Origin: Lachnoclostridium sp. UBA5725 | GTDB taxonomy: Bacteria > Bacillota > Clostridia > Lachnospirales > Lachnospiraceae | Assembly: GCA_002419585.1 (NCBI GenBank) | Contig: DIGJ01000014.1 | Span: 106,760-170,759 of the forward strand | Reading direction: 5' to 3' | DNA: 64,000 nucleotides | Part shown: one piece after another, positions 17,147 to 26,800 of the stretch | Layout: each line of letters begins with the position of its first letter | Position numbering within the stretch: the stretch's first letter is position 1 | Made by a program: the position numbers and the translations under genes | The notes under the pieces: model-generated | Told to the model about the DNA's origin: nothing | What the model saw: only the letters and a program-made list of their open reading frames with translations | Database searches by the model: none

Positions 17147-17578
17147 TTACTGTATTTTTGCAATATCTCGCGCAGTAAAAGCTTCCACACCTTCGCTTTT
17201 TAGAAGTTCCCAGGCTTTTGGCAAATCCGATGTTTTGATAACAATAGAAGCATCATCTTTTCCAGTTGATAAGGCATACATATATTCCACATTGATTCCC
17301 GCTTTGCAGATTACATTCAATAATTCTTGCAACTGACCAACCCGATGGGATAGTTTAATGGCCAATACCTCCGTCAGCATAGCGGAGAATCCATCTTCCT
17401 TTAGTCCTTGCTTTCCTTTTTCTGGGTCGGAAACAATCAAACGGAGCAATCCGTAATCACTGGTATCCGCCAAACTAAGTGAGATGATGTTAACCCCGTT
17501 TTTCTTCAACGCTTCCAGTACTTGTTCCAATCGACCTTCTCGATTTTCAATAAAGACAGATAATTGTTTGATAAACAT
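17147..17578 (-). CDS. Tandem ACT-domain regulatory protein
   Basis: 143 residues forming two ACT domains (about 1-68 and 70-143), the first starting KQLSVFIENREGRLEQVLEAL and the second SHRVGQLQELLNVICKAGINVEYMYAL. ACT domains bind amino acids. Such two-ACT proteins are commonly encoded beside phenylacetate-CoA ligases in anaerobes. The gene is 12 bp downstream of paaK with an AAAGGAGG site, so it likely senses aromatic amino acids for this pathway (inference). Confidence 0.88.
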   Translation of the reverse strand: MFIKQLSVFIENREGRLEQVLEALKKNGVNIISLSLADTSDYGLLRLIVSDPEKGKQGLKEDGFSAMLTEVLAIKLSHRVGQLQELLNVICKAGINVEYMYALSTGKDDASIVIKTSDLPKAWELLKSEGVEAFTARDIAKIQ

Positions 17579-17590
17579 AACATCCTCCTT

Positions 17591-18889
17591 TTAGACTAAT
17601 TTTCGGTTATCGATTACATGGACTGCTTTTCCCATGCTTCGCTCTAACGTCTTTGGTTCTACGAGTTTAATCTTTGCCTGCAGACCGATTGCATTTTGAA
17701 TGACATGCTGAATCTGTTTGCTTAATTTTTCTAATACACGGATTTCATCCGAGAAGAATCTTTCTTCTACCTCTACCTGGACTTCTAACCGATCTAAATT
17801 ATTCACACGGTCTACAATCATCAGGTAATGTGGCGTAGTTCCACCCAACTCAAGGAGTGCCGATTCAATCTGGGATGGGAATACATTTACACCCCGGATA
17901 ATCAACATATCATCCGAACGTCCTTTGAATCGGCTAATTCTTGCCAGCGTTCTGCCACATTCACATTTACTACGATCAATGCTGGTTAAATCTTTCGTAC
18001 GATACCGAAGAAGTGGTATTCCCTCTTTGGTAAGTGTAGTGAAGACAAGTTCTCCCGTCTCTCCTTCGTTCATTGGTTGTAACGTCTCTGGATTGATGAT
18101 TTCTGGAAGGAAGTGGTCTTCATATACATGCAGGCCTTTATGATATTCACAATCGCAGGCTACCCCTGGTCCCATTATCTCAGATAGACCGTAAATGTCA
18201 AATGCTTTTATGTTCAGTTTTTCTTCCATTTGTATTCTCATATTTTCCGTCCATGGCTCTGCACCGCAAATGGCAGCCTTTAACTTGATATTTTTAAGGT
18301 CTCCCATTTCCTCTAATGTTTCTGCAATATGTAACAGATAAGAAGGCGTACATGCAATTGCTGTTGCCTCAAAATCCTTCATCATCGTAACCAGCTTCTT
18401 TGTATTTCCAGTCGACATCGGTACTACGGTTGCTCCCAGGTGTTCTGCACCATAGTGTGCGCCCAGTCCACCGGTAAACAATCCATATCCATATGCAATC
18501 TGTATCTTATCCTCTTTGGTAACTCCTGCCTGCGAAAAAGCCCTGGCTACACATTCGCTCCATATTTCAATGTCTCTTCGGGTATATCCAACTACCGTTG
18601 CCTTTCCAGTCGTTCCACTGGAGGCATGCACACGCACAATCTCTGACTGAGGTGCCGCAAATAAACCAAAAGGATAGGTATCTCGTAAATCATTTTTGGT
18701 AGTAAATGGTAACTTATGAAGATCTTCAATTCCATTGATGTCCCCTGGCTCTACACCCAAAACCTGCATTTTCTTCCGATAATACTCTACATTATGGTAT
18801 ACACGGTCCACAACCTTTGTCAGACGCACACTTTGAAGGTTTTGCATTTCATCGCAGCTCATGCATTCTTTTGTTTCATTCCAAATCAT
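17591..18889 (-). CDS. paaK: Phenylacetate-CoA ligase (second copy)
   Basis: 432 residues of the adenylate-forming family. ATP-binding motif HASSGTTGKATVVGYT, YGLSEIMGPG and the C-terminal domain start LRYRTKDLTSIDR...CECGRT are intact. It joins aryl acetates to CoA with ATP, or may run in reverse to make ATP from aryl-CoA. It follows iorB by 24 bp. It is a paralogue of the gene at 21233, and the two bracket iorAB. Confidence 0.93.
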   Translation of the reverse strand: MIWNETKECMSCDEMQNLQSVRLTKVVDRVYHNVEYYRKKMQVLGVEPGDINGIEDLHKLPFTTKNDLRDTYPFGLFAAPQSEIVRVHASSGTTGKATVVGYTRRDIEIWSECVARAFSQAGVTKEDKIQIAYGYGLFTGGLGAHYGAEHLGATVVPMSTGNTKKLVTMMKDFEATAIACTPSYLLHIAETLEEMGDLKNIKLKAAICGAEPWTENMRIQMEEKLNIKAFDIYGLSEIMGPGVACDCEYHKGLHVYEDHFLPEIINPETLQPMNEGETGELVFTTLTKEGIPLLRYRTKDLTSIDRSKCECGRTLARISRFKGRSDDMLIIRGVNVFPSQIESALLELGGTTPHYLMIVDRVNNLDRLEVQVEVEERFFSDEIRVLEKLSKQIQHVIQNAIGLQAKIKLVEPKTLERSMGKAVHVIDNRKLV

Positions 18890-18913
18890 TGCTTCGTCCT
18901 CCTGATTTTTGTC

Positions 18914-19489
18914 TTATTTCCCTTCATAGCCAAGTAAAAATGCCTTTTCATTCATTTCAATCGTCTTAGGAGGTACCGTGCTTTTAATTACATTAAGCCA
19001 GCTTTCCTTTGAAAAATCCATATGCTTTGCTGCCATACCAAGTACGATCACATTAAATGCTTTTGTATTTCCAAGCTCTTTTGCTTCTTTCATCGCATCA
19101 ATCTGATAGGTTGTATAGGTATTTTCCAACGTTTCAATAATGTTTTTGGGATAGGTTTGCATCCCTGTTACTACGGTAATTGGATCAATCCGCTGATCAT
19201 TTACAATTAAAACACCATCTTTTTTCAAGTAATGAGCATATCGCATCGCCTCTAAACGTTCAAATGCTATTAAGACATCCGCCTGCCCTTCCTCAACAAT
19301 TGGTTCGGCTACTTCATCACCGTAACGAACAAAGGTAACAACACTTCCACCTCGCTGTGCCATTCCATGCACCTCAGATAGTTTCACATCATATCCGGCA
19401 TCTAATATGATACCTCCTAAAATACGGCTGGTAAGTAAGGTTCCCTGACCACCAACACCAACAATCATAATATTCTTTGTTTTCATCAT
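18914..19489 (-). CDS. iorB: Indolepyruvate:ferredoxin oxidoreductase, beta subunit
   Basis: 191 residues. The N-terminal IMIVGVGGQGTLLTSRILG and SEVHGMAQRGGSVVTFVRYG segments are typical of the gamma/beta domain of 2-oxoacid:ferredoxin oxidoreductases. It overlaps the iorA stop (ATGATG). With IorA it oxidatively decarboxylates indole-, phenyl- and hydroxyphenyl-pyruvate to aryl-acetyl-CoA, reducing ferredoxin. Confidence 0.95.
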   Translation of the reverse strand: MMKTKNIMIVGVGGQGTLLTSRILGGIILDAGYDVKLSEVHGMAQRGGSVVTFVRYGDEVAEPIVEEGQADVLIAFERLEAMRYAHYLKKDGVLIVNDQRIDPITVVTGMQTYPKNIIETLENTYTTYQIDAMKEAKELGNTKAFNVIVLGMAAKHMDFSKESWLNVIKSTVPPKTIEMNEKAFLLGYEGK

Positions 19490-21228
19490 TCCTTACCCAC
19501 CTTTTCAATTGCTCCGAATTTGCATAGTTGCATACATAAACCACAGCCGTTACACATGGTTTCATCTATGGCTATGGTACCATCTTCATTTTTGGTAAGT
19601 GCCGGACATCCTGGTTTCAAGCATAGGCCACATTTTTTACATTGAATCGTATCTGCTTTGCATTTATATGGATATACATTTCCCTTTAGTAAAACACAAG
19701 GTGCTTTTGTAATGATCACCGATACGGCATCGCGATTTACTTCTTCTTTGATTACCGTTTCAAGTTTTTCTAAATCAAACGCTTCGATTTCAATCACGTG
19801 TTTAATACCCATAGCTTTGCACAGTTGATAAATATTGATTGCAGGCACTTCGTTTCCTTTTAGTGTTTTTCCAGTTGCGGCATTATCTTGATGTCCAGTC
19901 ATACCCGTTGTGGAGTTATCAAGAATCATCACCGTTCCCGTTCCTTGGTTGTATACCATATTCATTAAGGAATTCACTCCGGTGTGCATAAACGTTGAAT
20001 CTCCAATTACTGCAACCCAGTTTTTAATATAATCTGTTCCCTTTGCCATTTCCATCCCATGTAAGGAAGATATACTTGCCCCCATACAAATGGTCGTATC
20101 AATCACGTTTAGTGGTGCAACCGCACCTAATGTATAACAACCAATGTCTCCCGCTGCATGAATTTTTAACTTGTTTAATACGGAGAATACGCTTCGATGT
20201 GGACATCCCGGACATAGAATCGGCGGACGTGCGGCTACCTGGTGTGGTAACACTACATCTATGCTTTCATTTAATACGGCTTTTCGAAGTAAATTCGCAC
20301 TATATTCCCCTTGTAGCGTAAAGATTTCTTTTCCAATTGCATGGATACCCCAGGATTTTATCTGCTCTTCCATCACAGGTTCCAGTTCCTCAAATACATA
20401 TAAGGTATCGACTTTTGCTGCAAAATCCTCGATTAATCGTCTTGGTAATGGGTGAACCATACCTAGCTTTAAGATGGAGGCATTCGGACAAGCTTCTCTT
20501 ACATACTGATAAGGAATACCACTTGTAATAAAACCAATGGAAGTATCCCGCATCTGTGTACGGTTAATCGAGAATTCACATCCATCTTCTTCCATTGCTT
20601 TCATTCGGCTTTCCACAAAAATGTGACGTCCTTTTGCATTCCCTGGCATCATAACAAATTTAGCCGGATTTCTTTCATATTTCTTATCTTCTGGCTCCAT
20701 TCGATCTTCCAACGTTACTGGACCTTGTGAATGTGACAGACGTGTTGTCGTACGAACAATTACCGGAGTATCATATTTCTCACTCAGTTCGAATGCAAAC
20801 TTTGTAAAATCTTTTGCTTCCTGACTATCCGATGGTTCTAATACAGGTACTTGAGCTGCTCTAGCAACGCACCTTGTATCCTGCTCGTTTTGTGAACTGT
20901 AAAGGCCTGGATCGTCTGCAGCAACAAGAACAAGACCACCATTTACTCCACTATAGGAAACCGTATAAAGGGGATCACTTGCTACATTCACTCCGACATG
21001 CTTCATTGACGCCATCGCTCGAACTCCGCTAATGGATGCACCGATTGCTACTTCCATGGCTACCTTTTCATTTGGAGACCATTCTGCATAAATTTCATCA
21101 TACTCAACTATATTTTCACTAATCTCTGTACTTGGTGTCCCTGGATATGCGGCAGATACTTTTACCCCTGCTTCATATGCACCTCTTGCGATTGCTGCAT
21201 TTCCTAACATTATCTTCTTTTCTATCAC
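19486..21228 (-). CDS. iorA: Indolepyruvate:ferredoxin oxidoreductase, alpha subunit
   Basis: 580 residues, starting with GTG after a GGAG site. The order is an N-terminal pyrimidine-binding domain (AAYPGTPSTEISENI), a TPP domain with CPGCPHRSVF and GDSTFMHTGVNSL, and a C-terminal double [4Fe-4S] ferredoxin (CKKCGLCLKPGCP and CNGCGLCMQLCK). The length matches archaeal and clostridial IorA. It sits between the two paaK genes, consistent with fermentation of aromatic amino acids or their transamination products. Confidence 0.96.
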   Translation of the reverse strand: MIEKKIMLGNAAIARGAYEAGVKVSAAYPGTPSTEISENIVEYDEIYAEWSPNEKVAMEVAIGASISGVRAMASMKHVGVNVASDPLYTVSYSGVNGGLVLVAADDPGLYSSQNEQDTRCVARAAQVPVLEPSDSQEAKDFTKFAFELSEKYDTPVIVRTTTRLSHSQGPVTLEDRMEPEDKKYERNPAKFVMMPGNAKGRHIFVESRMKAMEEDGCEFSINRTQMRDTSIGFITSGIPYQYVREACPNASILKLGMVHPLPRRLIEDFAAKVDTLYVFEELEPVMEEQIKSWGIHAIGKEIFTLQGEYSANLLRKAVLNESIDVVLPHQVAARPPILCPGCPHRSVFSVLNKLKIHAAGDIGCYTLGAVAPLNVIDTTICMGASISSLHGMEMAKGTDYIKNWVAVIGDSTFMHTGVNSLMNMVYNQGTGTVMILDNSTTGMTGHQDNAATGKTLKGNEVPAINIYQLCKAMGIKHVIEIEAFDLEKLETVIKEEVNRDAVSVIITKAPCVLLKGNVYPYKCKADTIQCKKCGLCLKPGCPALTKNEDGTIAIDETMCNGCGLCMQLCKFGAIEKVGKE

Positions 21229-21232
21229 GTTT

Positions 21233-22534
21233 TTACGCTCCTTCTCTCAAGTCTCTTACTCGTTTTGCTTTCCCTTCAAATCGTTGCAGGGTATTTGGAG
21301 ATTCTAACAAAATCTTGGCATCCAGCCCTAAAATTACTCGTAGTCGGTTTTTAATTTTCTTTTGAATATCCTCAAGTTCACGATAAGAATCGGTTTCTTT
21401 TAACAATTCCACTCGAATCGTCATAAAATCCGCATGGTTATTACGTTCCAGTATAATTTCATAGTGTGGTCCGATCTCCTGCGTTGCCAGAATGACTTCT
21501 TCAATCTGACTTGGAAATACATTCACTCCTCGAATTTTTATCATATCATCGGTACGTCCATCTAAATTTTCCATACGCACCGTGCATCTTCCACATTCAC
21601 ACGGCTCATAGATCAATCTGGTCACATCCTTTGTCCGGTAACGAATCAAAGGAATCCCCTCTTTTTTGATACAAGTAATGACAAGTTCCCCTTTTTCCCC
21701 TGGCGGCAATACTTCTTCGGTCTTTGGATCAATGATTTCTGGAAGAAAATAGTCTTCATTGATATGCATCCCGCATAAATACTCACATTCTCCCGAAACT
21801 CCAGGTCCCATAAGTTCACTCATTCCATAATTGGAAGTAACGATGATTTCATCTCCCCAAAGCTTATGCATTTCACTACGCATCGCATCCGTTAAAAGTT
21901 CACTTCCAACTAATCCAATCTTTATGTTCAAATCTTTTTTCGGGTCTATGCCCATTTCCTTTGCTACCTCAGCGATACGAAGTGCATACGATGGTGTTGC
22001 TACTAAAAGTGTCGTCTCAAAATCCTTCATATACATAATCTGCTTTTCGGTATTTCCAGAAGAGGACGGTACTATGACTGCTCCCATATTTTCAAGTCCG
22101 TAATGAAGACCAAGTGCTCCGGTAAACATTCCATATCCAAAGCAAATCTGTGCCACATCCTTTGAAGTTGCTCCACCCATTGCTGCAATTCGGGATACAC
22201 ATTCCGTCCAGACGTCAATATCGTTTTGGGTATATCCTACTACCGTAGGTTTTCCAGTAGTTCCGCTTGATGCATGAATGCGTACCAATTCTTCTTTTGG
22301 AACAGCAAACAAACCAAATGGGTAGTTGTCTCTCATGTCCTGCTTGGTCACAAAAGGAAGCTTTTTTAAATCTTCTAACGTCACGATATCCTCTGGTTTT
22401 ACACCTGCTCTCTCCATTTTGTTCCGGTAAGAAGGAACTTTTTCATACACACGTTTTACGGTTTCTTGCAGCCGTGCAAGCTGTAAGGCTTCCATTTCTT
22501 CTCTTGACATTGTTTCTTCTTTTGCCCAGATCAT
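21233..22534 (-). CDS. paaK: Phenylacetate-CoA ligase (first copy)
   Basis: 433 residues. Motifs are HASSGTTGKPTVVGYT, YGMSELMGPGVSGECEY and LIRYRTKDVTRLIYEPCECGR. It is the promoter-proximal gene of the aryl-acid operon and lies 4 bp from iorA. It is clearly paralogous to the gene at 17591 but has diverged, so the two may prefer different aryl acids (for example indoleacetate and phenylacetate). That specialisation is inference. Confidence 0.93.
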   Translation of the reverse strand: MIWAKEETMSREEMEALQLARLQETVKRVYEKVPSYRNKMERAGVKPEDIVTLEDLKKLPFVTKQDMRDNYPFGLFAVPKEELVRIHASSGTTGKPTVVGYTQNDIDVWTECVSRIAAMGGATSKDVAQICFGYGMFTGALGLHYGLENMGAVIVPSSSGNTEKQIMYMKDFETTLLVATPSYALRIAEVAKEMGIDPKKDLNIKIGLVGSELLTDAMRSEMHKLWGDEIIVTSNYGMSELMGPGVSGECEYLCGMHINEDYFLPEIIDPKTEEVLPPGEKGELVITCIKKEGIPLIRYRTKDVTRLIYEPCECGRCTVRMENLDGRTDDMIKIRGVNVFPSQIEEVILATQEIGPHYEIILERNNHADFMTIRVELLKETDSYRELEDIQKKIKNRLRVILGLDAKILLESPNTLQRFEGKAKRVRDLREGA

Positions 22535-22659
22535 TTTTCTACCTCTTTATTCTATGTATTATAAAACGTTCTGTTTATCATTGTAGCACATTTATGCGTT
22601 GACGCGCTACAGTATTTTAGAAAATATTTCAAATTTATCCAATTTTTGTTAATTAAAAA

Positions 22660-22684
22660 AGGGCGATTGATTTGCAATCACCCT
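22660..22684 (-). terminator. Terminator of the subtilase gene
   Basis: On the minus strand AGGGTGATTG pairs with CAATCGCCCT, followed by a T run. The stem begins inside the last codons of the subtilase gene. Confidence 0.85.
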
Positions 22685-24375
22685 CGTAAACTAATAAATG
22701 TATTATATAAATCTAAAATGCCAAATCCCCATTCCCTATTTGGATAAACTTTATCCGAATCTCGTTTCGCACCACGGATCAAATAATTCTTTATTTCTAC
22801 GGTATCGAACTGCGTTTGACTTTCTTGCCTTATACCCCATTCTAATATCATCGCAACTGCACCCGTTGTAAACGCTGCTGATACACTAGTTCCGCTTAAT
22901 ACCGTATATTCATTATTTAGGGTGGGGCCTAAAAGGTTTACCCCTGGGGCTGCGAATGTCGGATTAATCTTACCTGCTCTGGTATATCCACGACTCGCAT
23001 CAATATAAATGCTATCATTTCTGTGATTATATGCAGTCGCTATAATCGGAATCTCTGCGTTTGCCGGGGCAGTAAGTGTTATTTCAGGATCAGGCTTCGT
23101 AAAAAAAGTATCCGTGCCAAGAAAATTAGTAATTGGGAGCCAAACGTTAAATTGAGGATTAAAAGTAATGCTTGAATATACTCGAAAACGCCAGATTCCT
23201 TCCGTTGGATTTTGAAATCGAATTAATATCAGCTGATCCCCGGTTTGCGATTCTACAATTTCATAATCTACAAAAATAATGGTTCTTTCAAATATAAAAT
23301 CTATTTTTCTTGTTTCCTTTAATCTTGCAGGAATTCTCGATATATATTCTCCGGTCGGCGATAGAATATCAATCGAGAATAAATTAGGACTATTTCCCCA
23401 TAATTCCATTGAAAATCCCATATTATTAGGACCGACCTTTAACTCTACGGTATCATATCCTATAGCTGCATCAACCGTTCCAGAATAATGATGTCTTTTA
23501 GGCCCTTCATTTCCCGCAGCAATCGTAGCACCAACACCTTTTTCATCTGCTACCGTGGATATAAAACTCGAAAGTGAGTGGCGTCCATCGTGAGAGCCTT
23601 GCGAACTGCCAAGCCCAATACAGATTGATATCGGCTGATTCAATTTTCTAGAAACATCTAGTAAATATTTAATTCCAAACATAATATCATTTTCCTGATA
23701 GCAATCCGCTTCGAGTGGAATCGAAAAAAATTCTCGGATATATCGCTTTGCCTGCTTTAGTTTTACAACTACAATTTTAGCATCTGGAACGACACCAGAA
23801 AAATTCCTTATTTCATTTCGATTTCCAGCAGCAATCCCTGCCAAAAATGTGCCGTGACCATTGGTATCCATACTGGGAACAATCGATAAAGGATCCTCAC
23901 TGGTTAGTGCCAGATTTATCTGTTCCTCGGTATATTCCGCACCATAATTAAGGCCCACTGGTTTTTGCGATGTATCATTTATTGTCTGGTCCCAGATAGA
24001 GACTATTTTTGTTGTAGCATCTGCATTTTTAAACGCTTCATGCGTATAGTCGATACCCGTGTCTACGATTCCGATTAGCACTCCTCGCCCTGTTAAATTC
24101 AGTGACGGTGCCCTTTGAATTTGCGAAATACCAGCCTCATCCAAACTATCGATTTGCATCAAGCCAAAGCAACTAGGAAAAATACTATAGGAATATTGCT
24201 GAATCATATTACTTGGCAAACTTGTGACTGGCACATAGGCGACCGAATACGTGTTGCTAATTGTCTCATGACAAAAATTAGGACTTGTTATAAAAGATTC
24301 CGGAAATCGCTCATTTTCAATGATAAAGTCGGCATAATCCTCACTTATGATTTGATCCACACAAGCAGTATCCAA
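22678..24375 (-). CDS. Subtilisin-like serine protease (S8, Csp-like)
   Basis: 565 residues from a TTG start that follows GGAGG by 8 bp. The catalytic triad is intact: IGIVDTGIDYTHEAF (Asp), NGHGTFLAGIAAG (His) and LSGTSVSAAFTTGA (Ser). An insert of about 150 residues separates His from Ser regions, as in the clostridial CspA/B/C germination proteases. There is no signal peptide. It is 27 bp downstream of the metallophosphoesterase fusion and probably cotranscribed. A role in spores is only a family-level suggestion. Confidence 0.88.
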   Translation of the reverse strand: MDTACVDQIISEDYADFIIENERFPESFITSPNFCHETISNTYSVAYVPVTSLPSNMIQQYSYSIFPSCFGLMQIDSLDEAGISQIQRAPSLNLTGRGVLIGIVDTGIDYTHEAFKNADATTKIVSIWDQTINDTSQKPVGLNYGAEYTEEQINLALTSEDPLSIVPSMDTNGHGTFLAGIAAGNRNEIRNFSGVVPDAKIVVVKLKQAKRYIREFFSIPLEADCYQENDIMFGIKYLLDVSRKLNQPISICIGLGSSQGSHDGRHSLSSFISTVADEKGVGATIAAGNEGPKRHHYSGTVDAAIGYDTVELKVGPNNMGFSMELWGNSPNLFSIDILSPTGEYISRIPARLKETRKIDFIFERTIIFVDYEIVESQTGDQLILIRFQNPTEGIWRFRVYSSITFNPQFNVWLPITNFLGTDTFFTKPDPEITLTAPANAEIPIIATAYNHRNDSIYIDASRGYTRAGKINPTFAAPGVNLLGPTLNNEYTVLSGTSVSAAFTTGAVAMILEWGIRQESQTQFDTVEIKNYLIRGAKRDSDKVYPNREWGFGILDLYNTFISLRG

Positions 24376-24402
24376 TATGATTACCTCCCATTTTCGTTTA
24401 TG

Positions 24403-26397
24403 TCATCGAAGTTTACTACTTTGTTTACCCGATTCATCAATTAAGTAGACTTCCATTAGAATTTCTTTTGTTGCCCTATCGTCATAAATAATAGGCTTTC
24501 CTATCATTGCCAGATAGGCAGTTTCAACACCTATCTCGCCCATTTTAAACGGTTGTTGGGCAATTGTGCCTTGAACAATTCCTTGCTTTATTGCATCAAT
24601 TACAGATGAATCCGCATCAAATCCAATTAGCATAATTTTACCTTTTTCCCCGGCCTCCTCGATTGCTTGCGCTGCACCTAGCGTCATATTGCCATTTTCA
24701 CAAAATACGACTGCTAGATTATTCCGATAAGACTCCAAAATTTTTTTCATTTCTTCATATGCAATGCTTCTTTCCCCATTTGCAGATACTTCTGAAATAA
24801 TTTGATAACCATTTTCCATCATAACGCGTTTAAAACCTTCTCCACGTCTTAACGCATACGTCGCAGTTTTTTCTGCCTTAATAATTGCTGCGTTCTGACA
24901 TACAATTGAATATTTTCGAACTAGCGTTAATGCATATTCACCCGCTAATATTCCGCCCGCAAAGGAGTCTGAAACAATAAATGCTAATACATCCGCTCCA
25001 TCTGTGCCTCCATCAATAATAACAACTGGTATTTCTTCTATATTAGCATTTGCAACTATGAACGGAATTTCTTTTGGATTAAAAGGAGAAATGAGTAAAG
25101 CATTAACCTGTTCGTTAATCAAATTTATACATCCTGTAACCATTTCGCTTGCGCTACTTTTTTGATCATGGGTAAGCAAATCAATATGAAGTTCTTTTGC
25201 TTTTGAGCGGACACCTTCTTCCATCGTATGGTAATATTCCCATGATTCATTATAAACAGACCAGCCAAAAGTGAATGATTCATTCGTTACCTCTTTTGTT
25301 GAAATAAGTTTCATAAATGATTGTGTATTATGGATGGAATTAATTGGAACTAATTTAAACCAACGCTTGGAACACTGATAAATACCATAAGTCATTGGTT
25401 TTATCTTAAGGTCAGGGATGGATGGACACATAAATCCAGTATTTGCATACTGACAGATTCCATCACTGACAGGAGATGTCGGCACATGCGTGTGCCCTGC
25501 AATAACAAGATTCACATCTTTTTCTTTCACATAGTTTGATGCAATATACGGTAGGTAAGATCCAGTGAATTCTGTTATCAAGGCAAATATCTGAATAGAC
25601 TGCTTAGAAAGCGTCAATCCATTGTAAATTTTTTTTATATCATTGAGCGATAATGCTGTATTTTCATTTATCTGTATTTTTAAATTTAGAGGCATACCCG
25701 TTACATATGCAATCACATTAATGAATTCACTAATAAAATCAGGAGTATTTAAAATATATTGGAAGAATGCCTGATTCTTGAATAAAAAATTTGCAATACA
25801 ATGGTTTCCATTGTCTATTAAGTTTGCAGCTGTTTGGCCCTTGGATTTCCCAAACTCTTTTTGCAAATAATAAGAAATTGCCCTGGATATAAAATACCCC
25901 AATGGAAGAGGCGCTAATTTACTTTCATAATATGGAGCATTTAATATTGTAAACTCATTCCCATGTGTAAATAGGATTCCTTTGTCATAAGAGGGAATAT
26001 AGGCACCCTCATGAAACTTAATGGTATATCCGTCTTTGTTTCTTATTTTTCTCAAATCCGCTTCTGTAACACAAATATCGTGATCACCAGGTATAAAAAC
26101 AACTCTGCCTTTGAGCGCAGAAATTACCTGATTTAGTTTTCCATCCGGTCCTAATACATTAGGATGTGCAGCAATAATATCATCTAATCTGGGAGGCACT
26201 TCATTTGGTAGATATGTCCAAAATTCGAATATATCCCCAAGCAGTACCAGTTCCCTAATATGATTGGCACAAGCAATAATATCATCTAAGATAGCAATAA
26301 GAAATGGTTCATGTACCTCTTTTCGATAACAAACCGTAGGTGAATTCGTTCCCATATGAATATCACTTAAAACAATGACAAATTCGTTCTGATCCAT
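24403..26397 (-). CDS. Fusion: metallophosphoesterase plus RbsB-like sugar-binding domain
   Basis: 664 residues in one unbroken frame. Residues 1-350 are a calcineurin-like phosphoesterase: SDIHMGTNS, LLGDIFEFW, IPGDHDI, FTHGNEF and AGHTHVP, similar to LpxH/YbbF-type enzymes. Residues 370-664 are a type 1 periplasmic-binding domain (FGWSVYNESWEYY, LISPFNPKEI, LRRGEGFKRVM, VFCENGNMTLGA, GFDADSSV, GTIAQQPFKMG). They are clearly related to the orphan proteins at 11020 and 13180. There is no signal peptide or membrane helix, so the binding domain is predicted to be cytosolic. I know of no described protein with this pairing. Confidence 0.85.
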   Translation of the reverse strand: MDQNEFVIVLSDIHMGTNSPTVCYRKEVHEPFLIAILDDIIACANHIRELVLLGDIFEFWTYLPNEVPPRLDDIIAAHPNVLGPDGKLNQVISALKGRVVFIPGDHDICVTEADLRKIRNKDGYTIKFHEGAYIPSYDKGILFTHGNEFTILNAPYYESKLAPLPLGYFISRAISYYLQKEFGKSKGQTAANLIDNGNHCIANFLFKNQAFFQYILNTPDFISEFINVIAYVTGMPLNLKIQINENTALSLNDIKKIYNGLTLSKQSIQIFALITEFTGSYLPYIASNYVKEKDVNLVIAGHTHVPTSPVSDGICQYANTGFMCPSIPDLKIKPMTYGIYQCSKRWFKLVPINSIHNTQSFMKLISTKEVTNESFTFGWSVYNESWEYYHTMEEGVRSKAKELHIDLLTHDQKSSASEMVTGCINLINEQVNALLISPFNPKEIPFIVANANIEEIPVVIIDGGTDGADVLAFIVSDSFAGGILAGEYALTLVRKYSIVCQNAAIIKAEKTATYALRRGEGFKRVMMENGYQIISEVSANGERSIAYEEMKKILESYRNNLAVVFCENGNMTLGAAQAIEEAGEKGKIMLIGFDADSSVIDAIKQGIVQGTIAQQPFKMGEIGVETAYLAMIGKPIIYDDRATKEILMEVYLIDESGKQSSKLR

Positions 26398-26583
26398 ATA
26401 CGCTCTCCTTCATCTATTACTACTTATTATATGGTTGTATTCGTAAATTCAGAAGATTATTTATCATTTCATCTTACATACAAATCTTATCTTTCTAATA
26501 GCTATAAGTACCTTGTAGCTTTTCCTTATTTTATAAGAATTTCAAAAAAGGGGGGCATATTGCGAAATCAGAAACCTTTATCC

Positions 26584-26761
26584 CAATTTGCAATCCAGGG
26601 CTCAAATCGCATACGTGAAAACCGAATTAACGATTATTTTAATAAGACAATAGTGAAAAACAGGTGTCAAATCACCCGTTTTTCGCTGTTTATGGCTTAT
26701 TAAAATTGACAATCGTTTTGAGGTTTTTACGTATGCGATTTGAGCCCTAGATTGCAAATTG
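26584..26761. repeat. Palindromic element, family 1, copy B
   Basis: A 178-bp palindrome in the reverse orientation to copy A. The arms run inward from CAATTTGC and outward to GCAAATTG and pair almost fully. The arm sequence (around CAGGGCTCAAATCGCATACG) differs from every other copy. Core motifs (CGATTATTTTAATAAGAC, GGCTTATTAAAATTG) are retained, and the terminal hairpin is changed on both sides. Outer flanks (AAAAAAGGG and CCCTTTTTT, TTTATCCC, TTTTGCAC) extend the pairing. It lies 39 bp after the M23 gene stop. Confidence 0.9.
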
Positions 26762-26800
26762 AACAAAACCTTCCGTTTTGCACATCCCTTTTTTAGGCTC

